Notes: generated from the sequence alone by a model not told the origin. 64,000 nucleotides of DNA from Pyxicephalus adspersus (GCF_032062135.1 NC_092861.1:137122078-137186077), one strand, 5' to 3'. Positions 20,610-31,838 are shown, numbered from the stretch's first letter. Made by a program: numbers and translations.

Positions 20610-20875
20610 TGCAGCCTTTTTGAACCCTTTTAACATCGGGGAACCCTTAAAAAAAATTTCAGATGTCAGGGAACTCCTGCTATAATTACTATATCCAGAT
20701 CTCACATTGTGGTGGTCAGTGGGAAGAATGCCTCTTACATTGCTGGCCATTGGGAAGAATGTCACCCTCACAGATAGCCAAAAAATAATTGGTGTCAGAT
20801 AAACTGAGCGGAGAGGTCCAATGGCTCCCCCCCTAGCAACCTCTGGAGAAATACTGATCTGGTGTCTGCAGAGAG
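20610..20875 (+). repeat. Family G hAT-like MITE copy
   Basis: GCAGCCTTTTTGAACCC at the left, GGGGAACCCTTAAAAAAAAT, ATTGCTGGCCATTGGGAAG, TGTCACCCTCACAGATAGCC, and on the right CCCCTAGCAACCTCTGGAG. Matches at 7840, 8455(-), 27040, 37965(-), 53445 and 55625. Confidence 0.7.
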
Positions 20876-20999
20876 GGGTAATATTCCTGCTATTGAATCT
20901 TGGGTTAAAGTAATTCTGTGCTCACTTTAAATCTGCTAAACAGACAACAGATATGGAAAGCAATAAAAGCTTAACATCTTTATATTTGCCTAAAAAGGA

Positions 21000-21641
21000 A
21001 TTTTAACTTTCCCCAAGGCTTGCACCTTTTAAAATGTATTTATTTAGTCAATAAAATAATAATAGTAATAATAAAATATTAATAGAAAGTATCTCCTGCA
21101 ATTACTTAATTTTTTTAAGGAAAGCAGTTACAGAGAGGTGCCTGCATATGACAAAACTTGTAAAGCAACTCCGAGGCCCTGACACCAGAGGGTACTCTGT
21201 ATCCACAATTTGATTGCCCCTGTAGGTAAGGCTGGCCCCACCCATTGTAAATGTTCAGGTCTCACTGTTGGTCAGCGAGGCCACCTATAGGTTGCATCCT
21301 AAGGAGCATTGCATTTGTTACCTATTGTGCACCACTTCTCATCCCAGCCATCAAAAATATTATGAAGGGTATGCTAGTTTTTAAAGGTAAAAGAAATTCA
21401 TGAAGCCAGGCAGATTGTTGTTGATCCTGTCTAGAAATGGTTATTATGATGCAAATAATTGTCTGCAGCTGCAGTTTGATTGGCCCATTTTCAAATCAGT
21501 GCAATTTACATACAAAATCTGAATATTTTGCATGTCATTGACCATTTTTATTCCTGGTAGTTTAATGTCTAGGAAATGTAGGGACTCTTTGTCACCTGCC
21601 AATACACCTATCAGGTTCACATTACCATTTTGTGATCAACC
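21000..21641 (+). other. Intronic sequence, nothing recognised
   Basis: AT-rich, no repeat family I can place. I searched it for the missing SRBD1 exon (a Tex helix with an ILAD-like motif) and did not find it. Confidence 0.5.
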
Positions 21642-21790
21642 CAGTATTTTTCTTAAATTAAGTGAGAAGAAGCTGCTGGCAGGTGGCAGCCCATGTATGG
21701 TGACCCAACTTTTCAGTTATCACCCAAAAACAGCCGGGGGGGGGGGTTATTGCTACGTCCCGGGTTGTGCACCCTGCGGGGAGAGCACTG
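21642..21790 (+). repeat. MITE family B copy
   Basis: CAGTATTTTTCTTAAATTAAG, GGTGGCAGCCCATGTATGG, TGACCCAACTTTTCAG, CACCCAAAAACAGCC, a poly-G run, then GTGCACCCTGCGGGGAGAG and CACTG. Confidence 0.7.
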
Positions 21791-21842
21791 CTGTCTTTGT
21801 CTGGTGCTGGGGGATTTGCCAACAATATCCCAAGGATAAAAG

Positions 21843-21935
21843 GGGGCAGATTTAATAAAGGTCTCCAGGGCTGGAGAGGATACACTTTCATCAGTGAAGC
21901 TGGGGCATCCAGCAAACCTTTAGCGGGCAATATGG
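21843..21935 (+). repeat. Family C palindromic MITE, one arm
   Basis: AGATTTAATAAAGGTCTCC then GGCTGGAGAGGATACACTTT, CATCAGTGAAGCTGGGGC and ATCCAGCAAACC: the left arm of the element seen whole at 44813 and 59180. Confidence 0.65.
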
Positions 21936-22079
21936 GAAACATACAGAAACAAATTCAGCTTGTCTTCTCTTTTGATGCTCCTGTTCACCACAGTGGACTG
22001 GGAATAATCAATACATTTTGGAGATTATGTATTGATTTTATATAGTTTGATAGTAGAGGGAAATGGTTTGTTTTATTTT

Positions 22080-22836
22080 GCTTTATTTATAGACTCCTTC
22101 ACCATTTTTTTTTCTTGAAAGTTGTATTGAAAAAAAACAGTCGATATCCTGAACACAAGTAAAAAAAAATATTTGTTATTTGTTTAAAGGATAAATAGCC
22201 CTTTTATTTGAAGTATAAGCATGTTTGTTTTTTTAAATAAATAAAAAAAAAAGGCAACCCCCCCCCATCCTTCTGTCTTTAAAAGACTGAATGGCAGCGC
22301 AGAGCCTCTTGGCATTTGTACTTCATGAATCCCTGGAGGCTTGGGCTGCTTTTCTGTCATTGATAAAAGAAAGATGTTGATCTCACGCATAAATGTAAAA
22401 AATTTCTCTTGGAAATAAAATATTCTGGATACTTACTCTTTGTTGGGTGGTTAGTCCAAAATCATTGTGCATTTAATCTTTAGCATTCAATACATCTGGT
22501 AGTTTTGTGCCTGCTTTCCTTGCTGTTCTCAATGGTTCGTCCCAATGACCCCTATGTTCCCACTGAACACGGTGGTGATACAGAGGTTGTCAGGAGAAGT
22601 CATTGAAGGCAATAGGGACACATGTGTTCAACCGTCCTGATGAATGCTGAAGACTCCTATGGAGGCTTTATCACATGAGCACAGCAAAATTCCTCACTGG
22701 AGACTAAATATTCAAAATCTTTTTTTGCCGGCAGAATTTCTTTAAACTCTGGGAAGTGTTGGAGCCACTTTAACACAACTACATCTCCATTTACTTTTTT
22801 ATTGTGCTGACTTCCTATTGTTCTTTAACTTTTTAG
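22080..22836 (+). other. Intronic sequence upstream of SRBD1 exon at 22837
   Basis: Holds a repeat similar to 2770-2890 (AAAAGACTGAATGGCAGCGC / GACAGAATGGGAGCAC). No exon recognised although one is expected upstream of 22837. Confidence 0.45.
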
Positions 22837-22978
22837 ATGTACACAAAATTATGTCACCATCAATTCAACATTGGCCAAAGCTACGGGAAAGGAAAAAGAA
22901 GGAACTGTAAAAGATGTGGACAAGTTCCATTTATATCACAACTTTTCCTGCAATATAAATAGAATTCACCATCATCAG
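22837..22978 (+). CDS. SRBD1: SRBD1 coding exon (after the missing exon)
   Basis: Acceptor TTTTTAG ends at 22836; donor GTAAGT at 22979. The first base completes a codon begun upstream. The frame then reads CTQNYVTINSTLAKATGKEK, VDKFHLYHNFSCNINRIHHH and Q. F-x-x-Y-x-x-F-S is the Tex/SRBD1 core motif (compare KFxDYFxxxE in bacteria). 142 nt, ends at a codon boundary. It needs a preceding exon ending with two bases of a codon, which coding exon 7 does not supply. Confidence 0.93.
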
Positions 22979-24189
22979 GTAAGTGCAATGTTTTTATACT
23001 TGTACAAGAGGTTGACAAATCAGTGTGAGATTGCTAACTGCTCCTTTCCTATAACCCAAATCTGTGTTACTCACATGAACAAAAGTTATCAATGATATGT
23101 AGACCTCACTGGGAAAAGTAATAAAAAAGAAACGTGCAGTGAGTGAGCAATGTCAAAGGAGAATGGTCAGGCTGGCTGGCAAAGATGTATTTGAAATCTA
23201 TGGAAATTCAGACCACTACTCTGTACAACTATGGTGAGCAGAGAAGTATCTGACCAAACCTGGAGTTTGGTCAGATACTCGCCTGAGGTTCCAAATCATT
23301 AAAACCGCTGACAGGTTTGATTATGTCATTGCTGCAACGGCACCTGGGAAAAAACGGGCAAGTTTAACGATCTGAGTGAGTTTTAGGTTTCTAAAGTGTG
23401 ACGACTGGGATTGGATCAGAGCGTTTCTAAAGTGGTAGATCTTGGTGTTCCTGATAGGTAATAGTACTTACAAAATGTGCTCCAACTGGTGACTGGGTCA
23501 TTGGTGCCCAAATCTTATGAGGGTATCTAGGAAGAGGAAGCAAGTTTAGCTTGTCTGGTTTCATTGCACAAAAGAGATCACTGTAACACAGACGCTGAAG
23601 AACTCAAAAAAGCTGAACGTAAGGCACAAAAACATCTATTGTATTCCATTTCTCAATGACCACAAAAGATAGAAATTTCCATCTGTGGGCACTAAATGAC
23701 TGGCCAAGTTCAAACCTAGATATTGATCTTGGCCAGTCCACCCAATACTGGATAGGGATGGGGTGGATACCTTACCAATGTACTAGGGGAGAGAACTGCT
23801 GTGACTGCTATTCATCAAAGGAAACGGTAAATTACAGGGTTTATTATGCTGAATTGCTGTATAGTTCTAAAAGAAATTTAGAAAGGACACTAAGAGATGA
23901 AATAATAATGCATTTTATCTCTTGGTGTCCTTTCTATATTTCTATACTTGTAATTCCACTCACATTTACATTTCCCGATGAGAGAAAAAAATTCAGAACC
24001 CACAGTTTATCATACCTTGCTGTATATGGTGCTGCATAGGGTGACCATGCTGTTCCCTGACCACCACGGAAGCACCTGCAATGGGCACTCAAACATCAAA
24101 GCTGGATCATGGAGTCCAGAAGAAAGAGGCCTGGTTTGATGGAGCACGTTTTTTAGATATTATGGATGGCCAGGTGAACACCGTGTGAC

Positions 24190-24436
24190 CTAAAGAGAAA
24201 CTAAACTGAAAAGTGCTTATAATACAAAAAAAAAAAAAAAAAAAACGCTTACTTTCAATCCCGCAGTGCGGTCGTTTATTCTTCGCCTAGGCGATCAAGA
24301 ATTACAAAGCAGTGCTGCACTGCAAAAAAAAAAAAAAAACTAAACAAACAGAATTTTTACTTACCAGGGTTGACTTAAAGGGTTGTGTACCCTTTTATGT
24401 AAAGTGACATTTCTGAGTTTAGGTACGCTTTAAAGT
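24190..24436 (+). repeat. Family D MITE, short copy
   Basis: CTAAAGAGAAACTAAACTG at the left and GAGTTTAGGTACGCTTTAA at the right, with CTTTCAATCCCGCAGTGCGG inside. Much of the interior is deleted; two poly-A runs are present. Confidence 0.75.
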
Positions 24437-24955
24437 GGGGAAAAAAGAAAAAAACCAAAACACTTACCTTTTTTTTCAAAGAGCCATTGATACCTTAGCA
24501 ATCTGATTCCAATTGGTCCTGCACCGTCCGGAATTTCCTCTTCCTTCCGATGAGAAGGAACCAGTGACCGCCACCATCCTCTGGGTTCTTCCATCATCTG
24601 ATCTTCCACTGCTCAGGTGTGAGATCGGAGGACATTTCCTCTTGAAAATGTTTTTTTAGCCTTTCTCTGGTTCAGCAATATATTTAATGTTTTATGTGCA
24701 ATATGTTTGTTTCTAATATGTTTATTTGGTAAAGCCATTTGCAAGGAGCAGCCCGAAGCCCCCTAGGATATGTGAGGTAGGTATCCCAGGAGTCTCCTTA
24801 CTGCGGCGACAGTAAATACAGAAAGGGTGGGATCCTGCCCTACTAACTAAAACAAACAATAAAATAAAAGACTTTATTTTATTATATAAAAGGTTTAGCC
24901 ACTGTTTAATGTTTAAAATTTCATAGTAGTTCTGCTTTAGGGCATCTGCTGTACA
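24437..24955 (+). repeat. Family D MITE, diverged second copy
   Basis: Starts after the first copy. Shared blocks are CATCCTCTGGGTTCTTCC, GGTGTGAGATCGGAGG and GGTATCCCAGGAGTCTCC. The right end TAGTTCTGCTTTAG is diverged. Confidence 0.55.
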
Positions 24956-25109
24956 GGGTCCAGATACTTCAGGAAACCTTACAAGCTCTTATGGAGTCTA
25001 TGCCTTGTTTGGTGGCACATGAGAGATCTACACATATATATAAGTGGTTTTAATGTTATGGCTGATAACTCTGTGTCTACATATGTCCTAGTTTCATTTT
25101 ATTAGGACT

Positions 25110-25760
25110 ACATGAGCACATCAGGTGAGAGTTGAGGGTCATAATGGGCCACTCATGCTGACATTGTAATGGAGCCTTTGTGTTTTATCCCTGACCCTGT
25201 CTGATTCTTCCTGCTCCCCCGCCGTCCTCACGTCTCTTGGCATAGTCGAGTGTTTCTGGTGTCAGGACCCATCACCTTTCAAGTGGGTGCCAAGTCGGCT
25301 CAGAGCATTAGGTTTGGTTGCAGTGGCAAACATTTTAGCCCGAGACTTGCACAAAAGAGAGCTTTCTAATTAGACATCAAAATGTATTTTCTTTTTTTTT
25401 TTTTCCTACTCACTATATTACATTTCAGGCTCTTTCTGGGAAGGCTGCCAGCTGAAATACATTTAATGTGCAGGTGTTAATAGTATTGACTCATTAGTTT
25501 GCAGTATTAGCTTATACCGAGTAGTTGTTTTTGTCAGACTGCTCACCTCAGACATGACCTCAGTATTGCAGAGTTTGATGAGATTCCACGTAAGCGACAA
25601 CACGGTTCAAATTCTAGACGCAGATCTTTTACCGCAAACAAATCATTACTGTGCAGGGATTTGTTCTTTAATTAAAATTCTCCATTTTTTTTTTACTTTT
25701 GCTGGTAATTTTTTCCTTTATATCCATCAGTCATTATTACTAAATATGTTGTAGTTATAT
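25110..25760 (+). promoter_or_regulatory. Low-repeat intronic block, candidate conserved non-coding element
   Basis: About 650 bp free of the repeat families that fill the neighbouring DNA. It has balanced base composition and homeodomain-type cores (CTAATTAGAC at 25366, TTTAATTAAAATTC at 25668). No open frame of note. Candidate enhancer only; needs cross-species alignment. Confidence 0.3.
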
Positions 25761-26159
25761 ATCAGATGTCATTTTTATTATAATATGGGTAGGCAAAAGT
25801 TAGAGCTGAGAGTCAAGTCTTATAATACTTCCTGGGCATCCAGGGATTAAAGGGAAACTGTAATAGTTATTGGGTAAAATTATATACAGACAAGGAGAGA
25901 TACATATATTGGGTCCTAATAATAAATCTCTCCAAGACCGGAAAAGCTAGACTATCATGGGAGAAGTGGGTGGAATGTATTTCTAAAAAATTGTTTGTGA
26001 TTGGTTGGTAAATGGCTTTAATCCTGGACCGGATCCCTTCCAGGTTTATCCCATGATAGATCAGAAGCACTAAAAACATGCCTTGGCACTTTTTCCCTTT
26101 ATGTTAAGTCCACATGAACGGTTTCCCCAGTGTTTAAACTTTCCATGATGTTGTTTGGT

Positions 26160-26475
26160 GGTATGGTGGCTCAGTGGTTAGCACTCTGGCGTTTGCAGGG
26201 CTAGGTCCCAGGGTTGAATCTCGGCCAGGACACTATTTGCATGGAGTTTACAGATTCTCCCTGTGTTTTTGTGGGTTTCCCCCAGGTATTCCGTTGTCCT
26301 CCCACATTCCAACACATGCAGTTAGGTTAATTGGCTTCTCCTTAAAATTGACCTTAGACTGTGTTAATGAAATATGGCTATAATAGGGACATTATTTTGT
26401 GAGCTCCTTTGAAGGACAATTAGTGAGATTACTATGAACTTTGTAAAGCGCTGTGTAATATGTTGGCGCTGTATT
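26160..26475 (+). repeat. tRNA-derived SINE (V-SINE-like), full length
   Basis: GGTGGCTCAGTGGTTAGCAC head, GGGTTGAATCTCGGCCAGG B-box region, CCCACATTCC and CATGCAGTTAGGTTAATTGG, then the tail AAGCGCTGTGTAATATGTTG GCGCTGTAT. Sense relative to SRBD1. Confidence 0.85.
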
Positions 26476-26639
26476 CCATTGGGACATCCCATGGCTGTTT
26501 TCTTGATAGGCTGTAGGAAAAAAAAAAAACACATTGTGCAGTGTTTGGAAAGTGATTGAAAATGCTGATAAATGCTCCAAACATCGCACCGAAATGAAAG
26601 GGATTTTTTAGGCGTTTTGGGGGTATTTTCTCCTGTTCT

Positions 26640-26931
26640 AGGGCAGAACGGTGGCTCAGAGGTAGCACTCTGGCCTTTGCAGCACTAGGTCCCAGGTTCC
26701 AATCTTGGCCAGGACAGTATCTGCATGGAGTTTGCAGGTTCTCCCCATATCTGCATGGGTTTCCTCCCACATCCCAAAAACATGCAGTTAGATTAATTGG
26801 CTTTTCCCCAAAATTGACTTAGACTGTATAAATGACATATGACTATAGTAGGGACATAGATAGTGTCCTGGCCGAGATTCAAACCTGGGACCTAGCGCTG
26901 CAAATGCCAGAGTGCTAACCTCTGAGCCACC
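26640..26931. repeat. Inverted pair of SINE pieces
   Basis: A plus-strand copy (GGTGGCTCAGAGGTAGCAC ... GACTATAGTAGGGACATAGA, 26640-26862) is followed directly by a minus-strand SINE head (TAGTGTCCTGGCCGAGATTC ... AACCTCTGAGCCACC, 26863-26931). Head regions of about 65 nt are complementary, so a transcript could form a hairpin. Confidence 0.7.
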
Positions 26932-26934
26932 CTT

Positions 26935-27035
26935 GTACTGTGACCCAACCTTTTAGTAACCACCCAGAAACAGCCAGATGGTTACTGAAACGTGCTGGGT
27001 GGTGCGCCCAGCTAAAAGAGGGCTGGGGAGAACAT
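26935..27035 (+). repeat. MITE family B, right two thirds
   Basis: GTACTGTGACCCAACC, TAACCACCCAGAAACAGCC, GGTGGTGCGCCCAGCTAAAA and GGCTGGGGAGAACA. It follows the SINE pair without spacer. Confidence 0.75.
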
Positions 27036-27245
27036 TTTAACATATCCACAGCTCACAGTACGTTAGTATGGTGGGCAGTAGGAAGAAAGCCTTTTACATT
27101 GCTGGCCGGTGGGAAGAATGTCACCCTTACAGATAGCCAAAAAGATAATTGGAGTCACTTAAACTGAACTGAGAAGCACATATGGCTCATTGCTCAAGGA
27201 ACCCCTAGCTACCTCACGAGGAACCCTGATTGAGAAACACCTATC
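27036..27245 (+). repeat. Family G MITE copy
   Basis: CATATCCACAGCTCACAG, ATTGCTGGCCGGTGGGAAG, ACCCTTACAGATAGCC, TTGCTCAAGGAACCCC and GAGGAACCCTGATTGAG. Left end missing where it meets the family B copy. Confidence 0.75.
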
Positions 27246-27670
27246 TGGCAAAATTCTAGGATCAATGAGCATCTCAAATCTTGCATGAAAATGCCCTTGC
27301 ACTATATTGGCTCCATATAATTCTAGGTGGATCAGTCACCTCTTCCAGCCATCTAAAATTAGGCAATCATTTTATTTCTAAGATCACTCAAACAAAAAAA
27401 GTAAAAAAAAAAAAAAAAACTTTCTAGCAAAAATTGTATAAAATAAATCCTTTTTTTCCCGTAGCGGTTATTTAAGGATTCCAATGTGAAAAAAGAAAGA
27501 AAAAAAGTGTATCCTCTGCCGGATGACATTTGATTTGGCAGCGTTTGTAGCACATGCTATAGAATTTCACATGAGATTTTCATTCCTAACTTTCTTGTTC
27601 AGTGATATGTCAGGCTTAGTATGTCACTGGCACTGTAAAGTTGAGGAATATAACTTGTTACTGTGTCCCG

Positions 27671-28101
27671 NNNNNNNNNNNNNNNNNNNNNNNNNNNNNN
27701 NNNNNNNNNNNNNNNNNNNNNNNNNNNNNNNNNNNNNNNNNNNNNNNNNNNNNNNNNNNNNNNNNNNNNNNNNNNNNNNNNNNNNNNNNNNNNNNNNNNN
27801 NNNNNNNNNNNNNNNNNNNNNNNNNNNNNNNNNNNNNNNNNNNNNNNNNNNNNNNNNNNNNNNNNNNNNNNNNNNNNNNNNNNNNNNNNNNNNNNNNNNN
27901 NNNNNNNNNNNNNNNNNNNNNNNNNNNNNNNNNNNNNNNNNNNNNNNNNNNNNNNNNNNNNNNNNNNNNNNNNNNNNNNNNNNNNNNNNNNNNNNNNNNN
28001 NNNNNNNNNNNNNNNNNNNNNNNNNNNNNNNNNNNNNNNNNNNNNNNNNNNNNNNNNNNNNNNNNNNNNNNNNNNNNNNNNNNNNNNNNNNNNNNNNNNN
28101 N
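27671..28101. other. Assembly gap (431 N)
   Basis: Undetermined bases in the intron between SRBD1 exons at 22837 and 32035. Those exons are phase compatible, so no hidden exon is required. Confidence 1.
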
Positions 28102-28592
28102 TTTAATTATTAACCTGTGTAAAAAAAAATGTGGATTAGTGAAAATTACAATTATGTTATAAAACTGAAATCCATTACAAATAAAAAGAGGAAAACTTAA
28201 GCTGCCATCTTCATGGTTCATTAGGCAAATCTGTTTTACTTGATTCATTTTTACTAATTTTATTTAATTTTACCTGCGTAATTTTATTGTTTCAATGTGC
28301 GTACCTAAAATTCTCACATGTATTTTGTTTCTCAGTTCATCATATGCAGCAAATTAATTTAAAGAATATGTATAATGAACAGCATGCTTTCATTTTTTTC
28401 ATTTTTTTCATTTTTTAGGTATCTTAAATGTAAATAATAATGCCTTTTTTTTTTTCTTTTTTTTTTTTTATTCTTTTTTCTTAACCTCTCCTGACTAGAG
28501 GCTATTAATGCTTAGATGTTCGGGACAAATGTAGGAGCATCAGTCTGTTTTGGTTAACCCAAAACTCTTTTTCTAATGCATTTTGCAACCTA

Positions 28593-28593
<1 letters not shown>

Positions 28594-28625
<32 letters not shown>
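28594..28625. repeat. (TTA)n microsatellite
   Basis: About ten TTA units. Confidence 0.9.
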
Positions 28626-28925
28626 CCACCCCGACATTTAGGGCTATATTTAAAAAGCAGGGAATCTGTCATTCCCTTAAACATTCCCTGGTGGGGCTCT
28701 TCAGGTCCATGTGTTTCAATGGCAGTAATTAATTCCCACAAGAGAATGTTTGAGTGAATGTCAGTTTTATAAATAGAGCCCTTAAATGGTCACAGCCCAT
28801 CATCAGCTTCCGTCTCATTGCCTCGCTCTGTTCATGGCACAATGACAGCCAACGGCTTGTTTCTAAGTAAAACTTTGCAAACCATGTGAGGGGCTTTAAT
28901 ACTGATCGCATGTGGTCATGAAATA

Positions 28926-29017
28926 GAGGTTACAAATGACAGACAGATACAAACAATGACACAAGAGGATGGGAGGACGCTCCCCAGAAGAGCTTACAAT
29001 CTAAGAAGAGGGGGAAG
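28926..29017 (-). repeat. LINE 3' tail fragment
   Basis: GAGGTTACAAATGACAGACAG...AGAAGAGCTTACAATCTAAG is the reverse complement of the LINE tail. Confidence 0.65.
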
Positions 29018-29484
29018 TAGTACACAATAAGAGGGGGGAGGGTATTTAATAATGGATCCTCCCCTTTGTTGCCCTGTGATGTATGGCATAGAACCCTGAC
29101 TGTGGGCCCTATGCTGTTACACTACTTTTAGGCTTGTGTTAAAGTGTCTTTCAATGAGAATAAGAAAATGAAGCATTTTAAGGTGGTAAAACATTTTTAG
29201 GATTATTTTTATTAAAATGGTCTAATATAACATCCATTAACAAAAAAAAAAACAAAAAAACACTTTTGGCAGTAAATTATCATTTTATAATAACTTGAGG
29301 CTAATGCTGCTTTGCTACTGCCTCATTTTTTATTGTCCTCCTTATCCTTTTCTTCCAAATACAAATCACATCTACCACAAACCAAGTAGATATTGGTCAG
29401 GGAGCTGATGGGAGTAAAGTGAAATACTGGTTGTTGCTGGAGGAAGAGGAGATGGAAATCAATGATTATAGTGTATAATAGAAA

Positions 29485-29575
29485 GAACTATTTAGACGTC
29501 CCTATTTATTGTACAGTGCTGCGTAATATGTCAGCACTATATAAATACAGTTTAATAATAATATCAATAATTGCC
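29485..29575 (+). repeat. LINE 3' tail fragment
   Basis: CCCTATTTATTGTACAGTGC, TGCGTAATATGTCAGCACTA, then (TAA)n. The last about 90 bp of the LINE only. Confidence 0.75.
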
Positions 29576-29841
29576 ATAATAAAGTAAAAAAACGATGTAA
29601 AAAATAGGAAACACAAAATTACTTTAAAAGCTGAGCTTACACATACAAACCACAAATGAATGCAGTTACTTATTTAAAAATGTGTTGTATGCAAACACAA
29701 ACCATGAACTTTTCCTATTAGTCTATTAACATTATACGCAATATACTTAATTAGAATTGCATAAAAAAGCCCTTGATTTTGTCTGAAATTCAGAGCCGTC
29801 CTGTGTTCCCTGCAAACTTCTTATGAAGTTAAATTATTGAT

Positions 29842-29845
<4 letters not shown>

Positions 29846-29894
<49 letters not shown>
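29846..29894. repeat. (TA)n microsatellite
   Basis: About 24 TA units followed by TGTGTGTGTG. Confidence 0.95.
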
Positions 29895-29896
<2 letters not shown>

Positions 29897-29964
29897 GTGT
29901 GTGTGTAACATATTATATTAAATGTAAATTATTTTTTTTTTATGAATTTCACACTTGGCTCCAA

Positions 29965-30292
29965 TACTTTTCTAGATCTGAATGGTCTTCCTCGTCCTAT
30001 TCGGCTTTGTTCCTACTTTCTGCTCATTTAAATGAGCACTCAAAATCCATCTTTTCAAACTTGCCTGCCCACCTTCTTTTGTCTCTTAAACCATCACTAC
30101 TTCCCACCACTACATATCTCCCATCCTATTGTTTGATGCCTTCCCCCATCTTCTAGATTGTAAGCTCTTTGGGGCAGGGTCTTCTCCTCCTGTATCACTG
30201 TCTATCTGTCAGTCATTTCTAACCCCTATTTAATGTACAGCGCTGCGTAATATGTTGGCGCTATATAAATCCTGTTAAACAATAAAATATAT
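29965..30292 (+). repeat. LINE 3' end with remnant of ORF2 C-terminus
   Basis: CTTTCTGCTCATTTAAATGAGC encodes a remnant of the ...FCSFKRALK... C-terminus of a non-LTR retrotransposon reverse-transcriptase protein. The 3' UTR follows (GATTGTAAGCTCTTTGGGGC, TGTCAGTCATTTC, TACAGCGCTGCGTAATATG) and (AAT)n-type end. Confidence 0.75.
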
Positions 30293-30559
30293 TCCCTGTT
30301 GAATCAGCTGTGATTCAGAGCTAATAAAACACATTGCCCCAGAACAAAATATCTTGCCACTATTTATTTTCTTAGTTTATACATCTATTTTTTTTATCAG
30401 TTTACAAATTTGAAAATAAAGCTGTAAACCTCTAGATTGAAGAGTTAGTGTTACACATTCTCTTTTTATATTTTTGTAAAGAACCTTCCAGTCCAGTCTG
30501 CTAAGAACCTTTTATATAATAAATATATTTTTTAAAATTTTCTTTCTGTTACATTTACG

Positions 30560-30900
30560 CTTTTATTTTTTTTTTTAGCTAATTTAGAAATGTCCTAATT
30601 GGGCTGTTTTTGCTGAGTCCTTTTTTTTCTTCTGTGGTTATGTGAGAGAAATCTGATTACTTCACATTGAGTTGTTAATGTTTTCAGACTACGTTCATGA
30701 CAGCTGCCAAAAAATCGAGTCGGCATTTGTAGAGATTTGTTTTCAAAAGGAAATGTCAGAAAAGATTTTTACGTCTAATTGACTGTACATGTTCTGTTAT
30801 AAAGCCGTCATTGTGTGACGCCAATTAACGCTTTCTTTATACACTTAAGAAAAGCTAATTTCAGATCTGAACCCTTAAGTGCATTTTCATAAACCTATAT
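30560..30900 (+). promoter_or_regulatory. Low-repeat intronic block, candidate conserved non-coding element
   Basis: No repeat family recognised. Spaced homeodomain-type cores (CTAATTGGG, TCTAATTGAC, CCAATTAACG), an E-box CAGCTG in GACAGCTGCC at about 30700, and a TGACGCC half site. Inference only. Confidence 0.3.
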
Positions 30901-30999
30901 AAATAATATATCCATTGCTAAATATGTGGAATAACATTTGTGTTATGTTCCATGAGAACTCTATAGAATGGGGTTCGTTCACCTAGAGCTGCACTCCTC

Positions 31000-31803
31000 C
31001 ATTAGGTCTTAGCTATAATTTTAGGTATTCTGTCGGAATGCTGAAAATGTCTGCACGTGAAGATAAACTCCAGGCAAGGGGCTACCTACAATTCCGGTAC
31101 AGATATGGGACATGTTTTACCTTTCAAGTACCTTGTAATTTTATACAGCAAGTTCTGCAATCCATCCACCTCCACTAGACCGCTCGGCCAGATTCTCAAC
31201 CATCATTGCAGCAGTGGTAGTGATCAAAACACAACCCCACAATAAAAGAGAAGCAGCAGACTGATAAGGTCATTGTTCTACTCACTACTCTTCCTATCAG
31301 CTTTATTCACAAACACATGTGCACTGCAGCTAAAGCCTATTGGCTGTGAATACTTCTGTACAGGTCATTGCAGTAACCTGTTCCTGAGACAAATCAATGT
31401 AATATTTTTATAACCGATACATGCTTAAACTATAGTAATCTATTTATTTAATTAATGTTTAAATATGGGTCACTTGTGTTGTGAGATAAATAAATTAAAA
31501 GGCATTTAATATACTGTGTGCTAAAGCATTATTATTTTAAAGGATGGTTATGAATATTGTTAAATGTTATGAATGATTAATGTGAGTAGTGTAATATATA
31601 GTTCTATTACATAATATAATATATAGAAATGATGCACAATTTTTTCCCCTTGGTGCAATTGTAAATAAAAGTAAGAAATAACTGTAAATTGTAAATAAAA
31701 GTAAGAAAATGATAATAACATAAAGGCAGTTCATTGGTTCGGTCTGAATATGATGAGACAGCTATGCTAATTAATGAGAGGTCACACACATATATCAAAT
31801 GAA

Positions 31804-31838
<35 letters not shown>

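Larger units (their letters stand above)
23283..25072 (+). mobile_element. Old Tc1/mariner-like element split by later insertions
   Basis: Left part from about 23283 reads AATCATTAAAACCGCTGACAG, then the transposase start region in decayed form (GGGCAAGTTTAACGATCTGA, GATTGGATCAGAGCG). A second block at about 24000-24190 (GCTGTATATGGTGCTGCATA, ATGGATGGCCAGGTGAAC) and a third at about 24945-25072 (GGAGTCTATGCCTTG, GGTTTTAATGTTATGGCTGA) continue the same element in order. About 370 bp of unknown sequence (23640-24000) and two family D MITEs (24190-24955) interrupt it. Frameshifts and stops abound; inactive. Confidence 0.7.

Noticed and set aside
27523..28248. Long open frames spanning the N run
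   Set aside because: They consist mainly of undetermined bases in the assembly gap.
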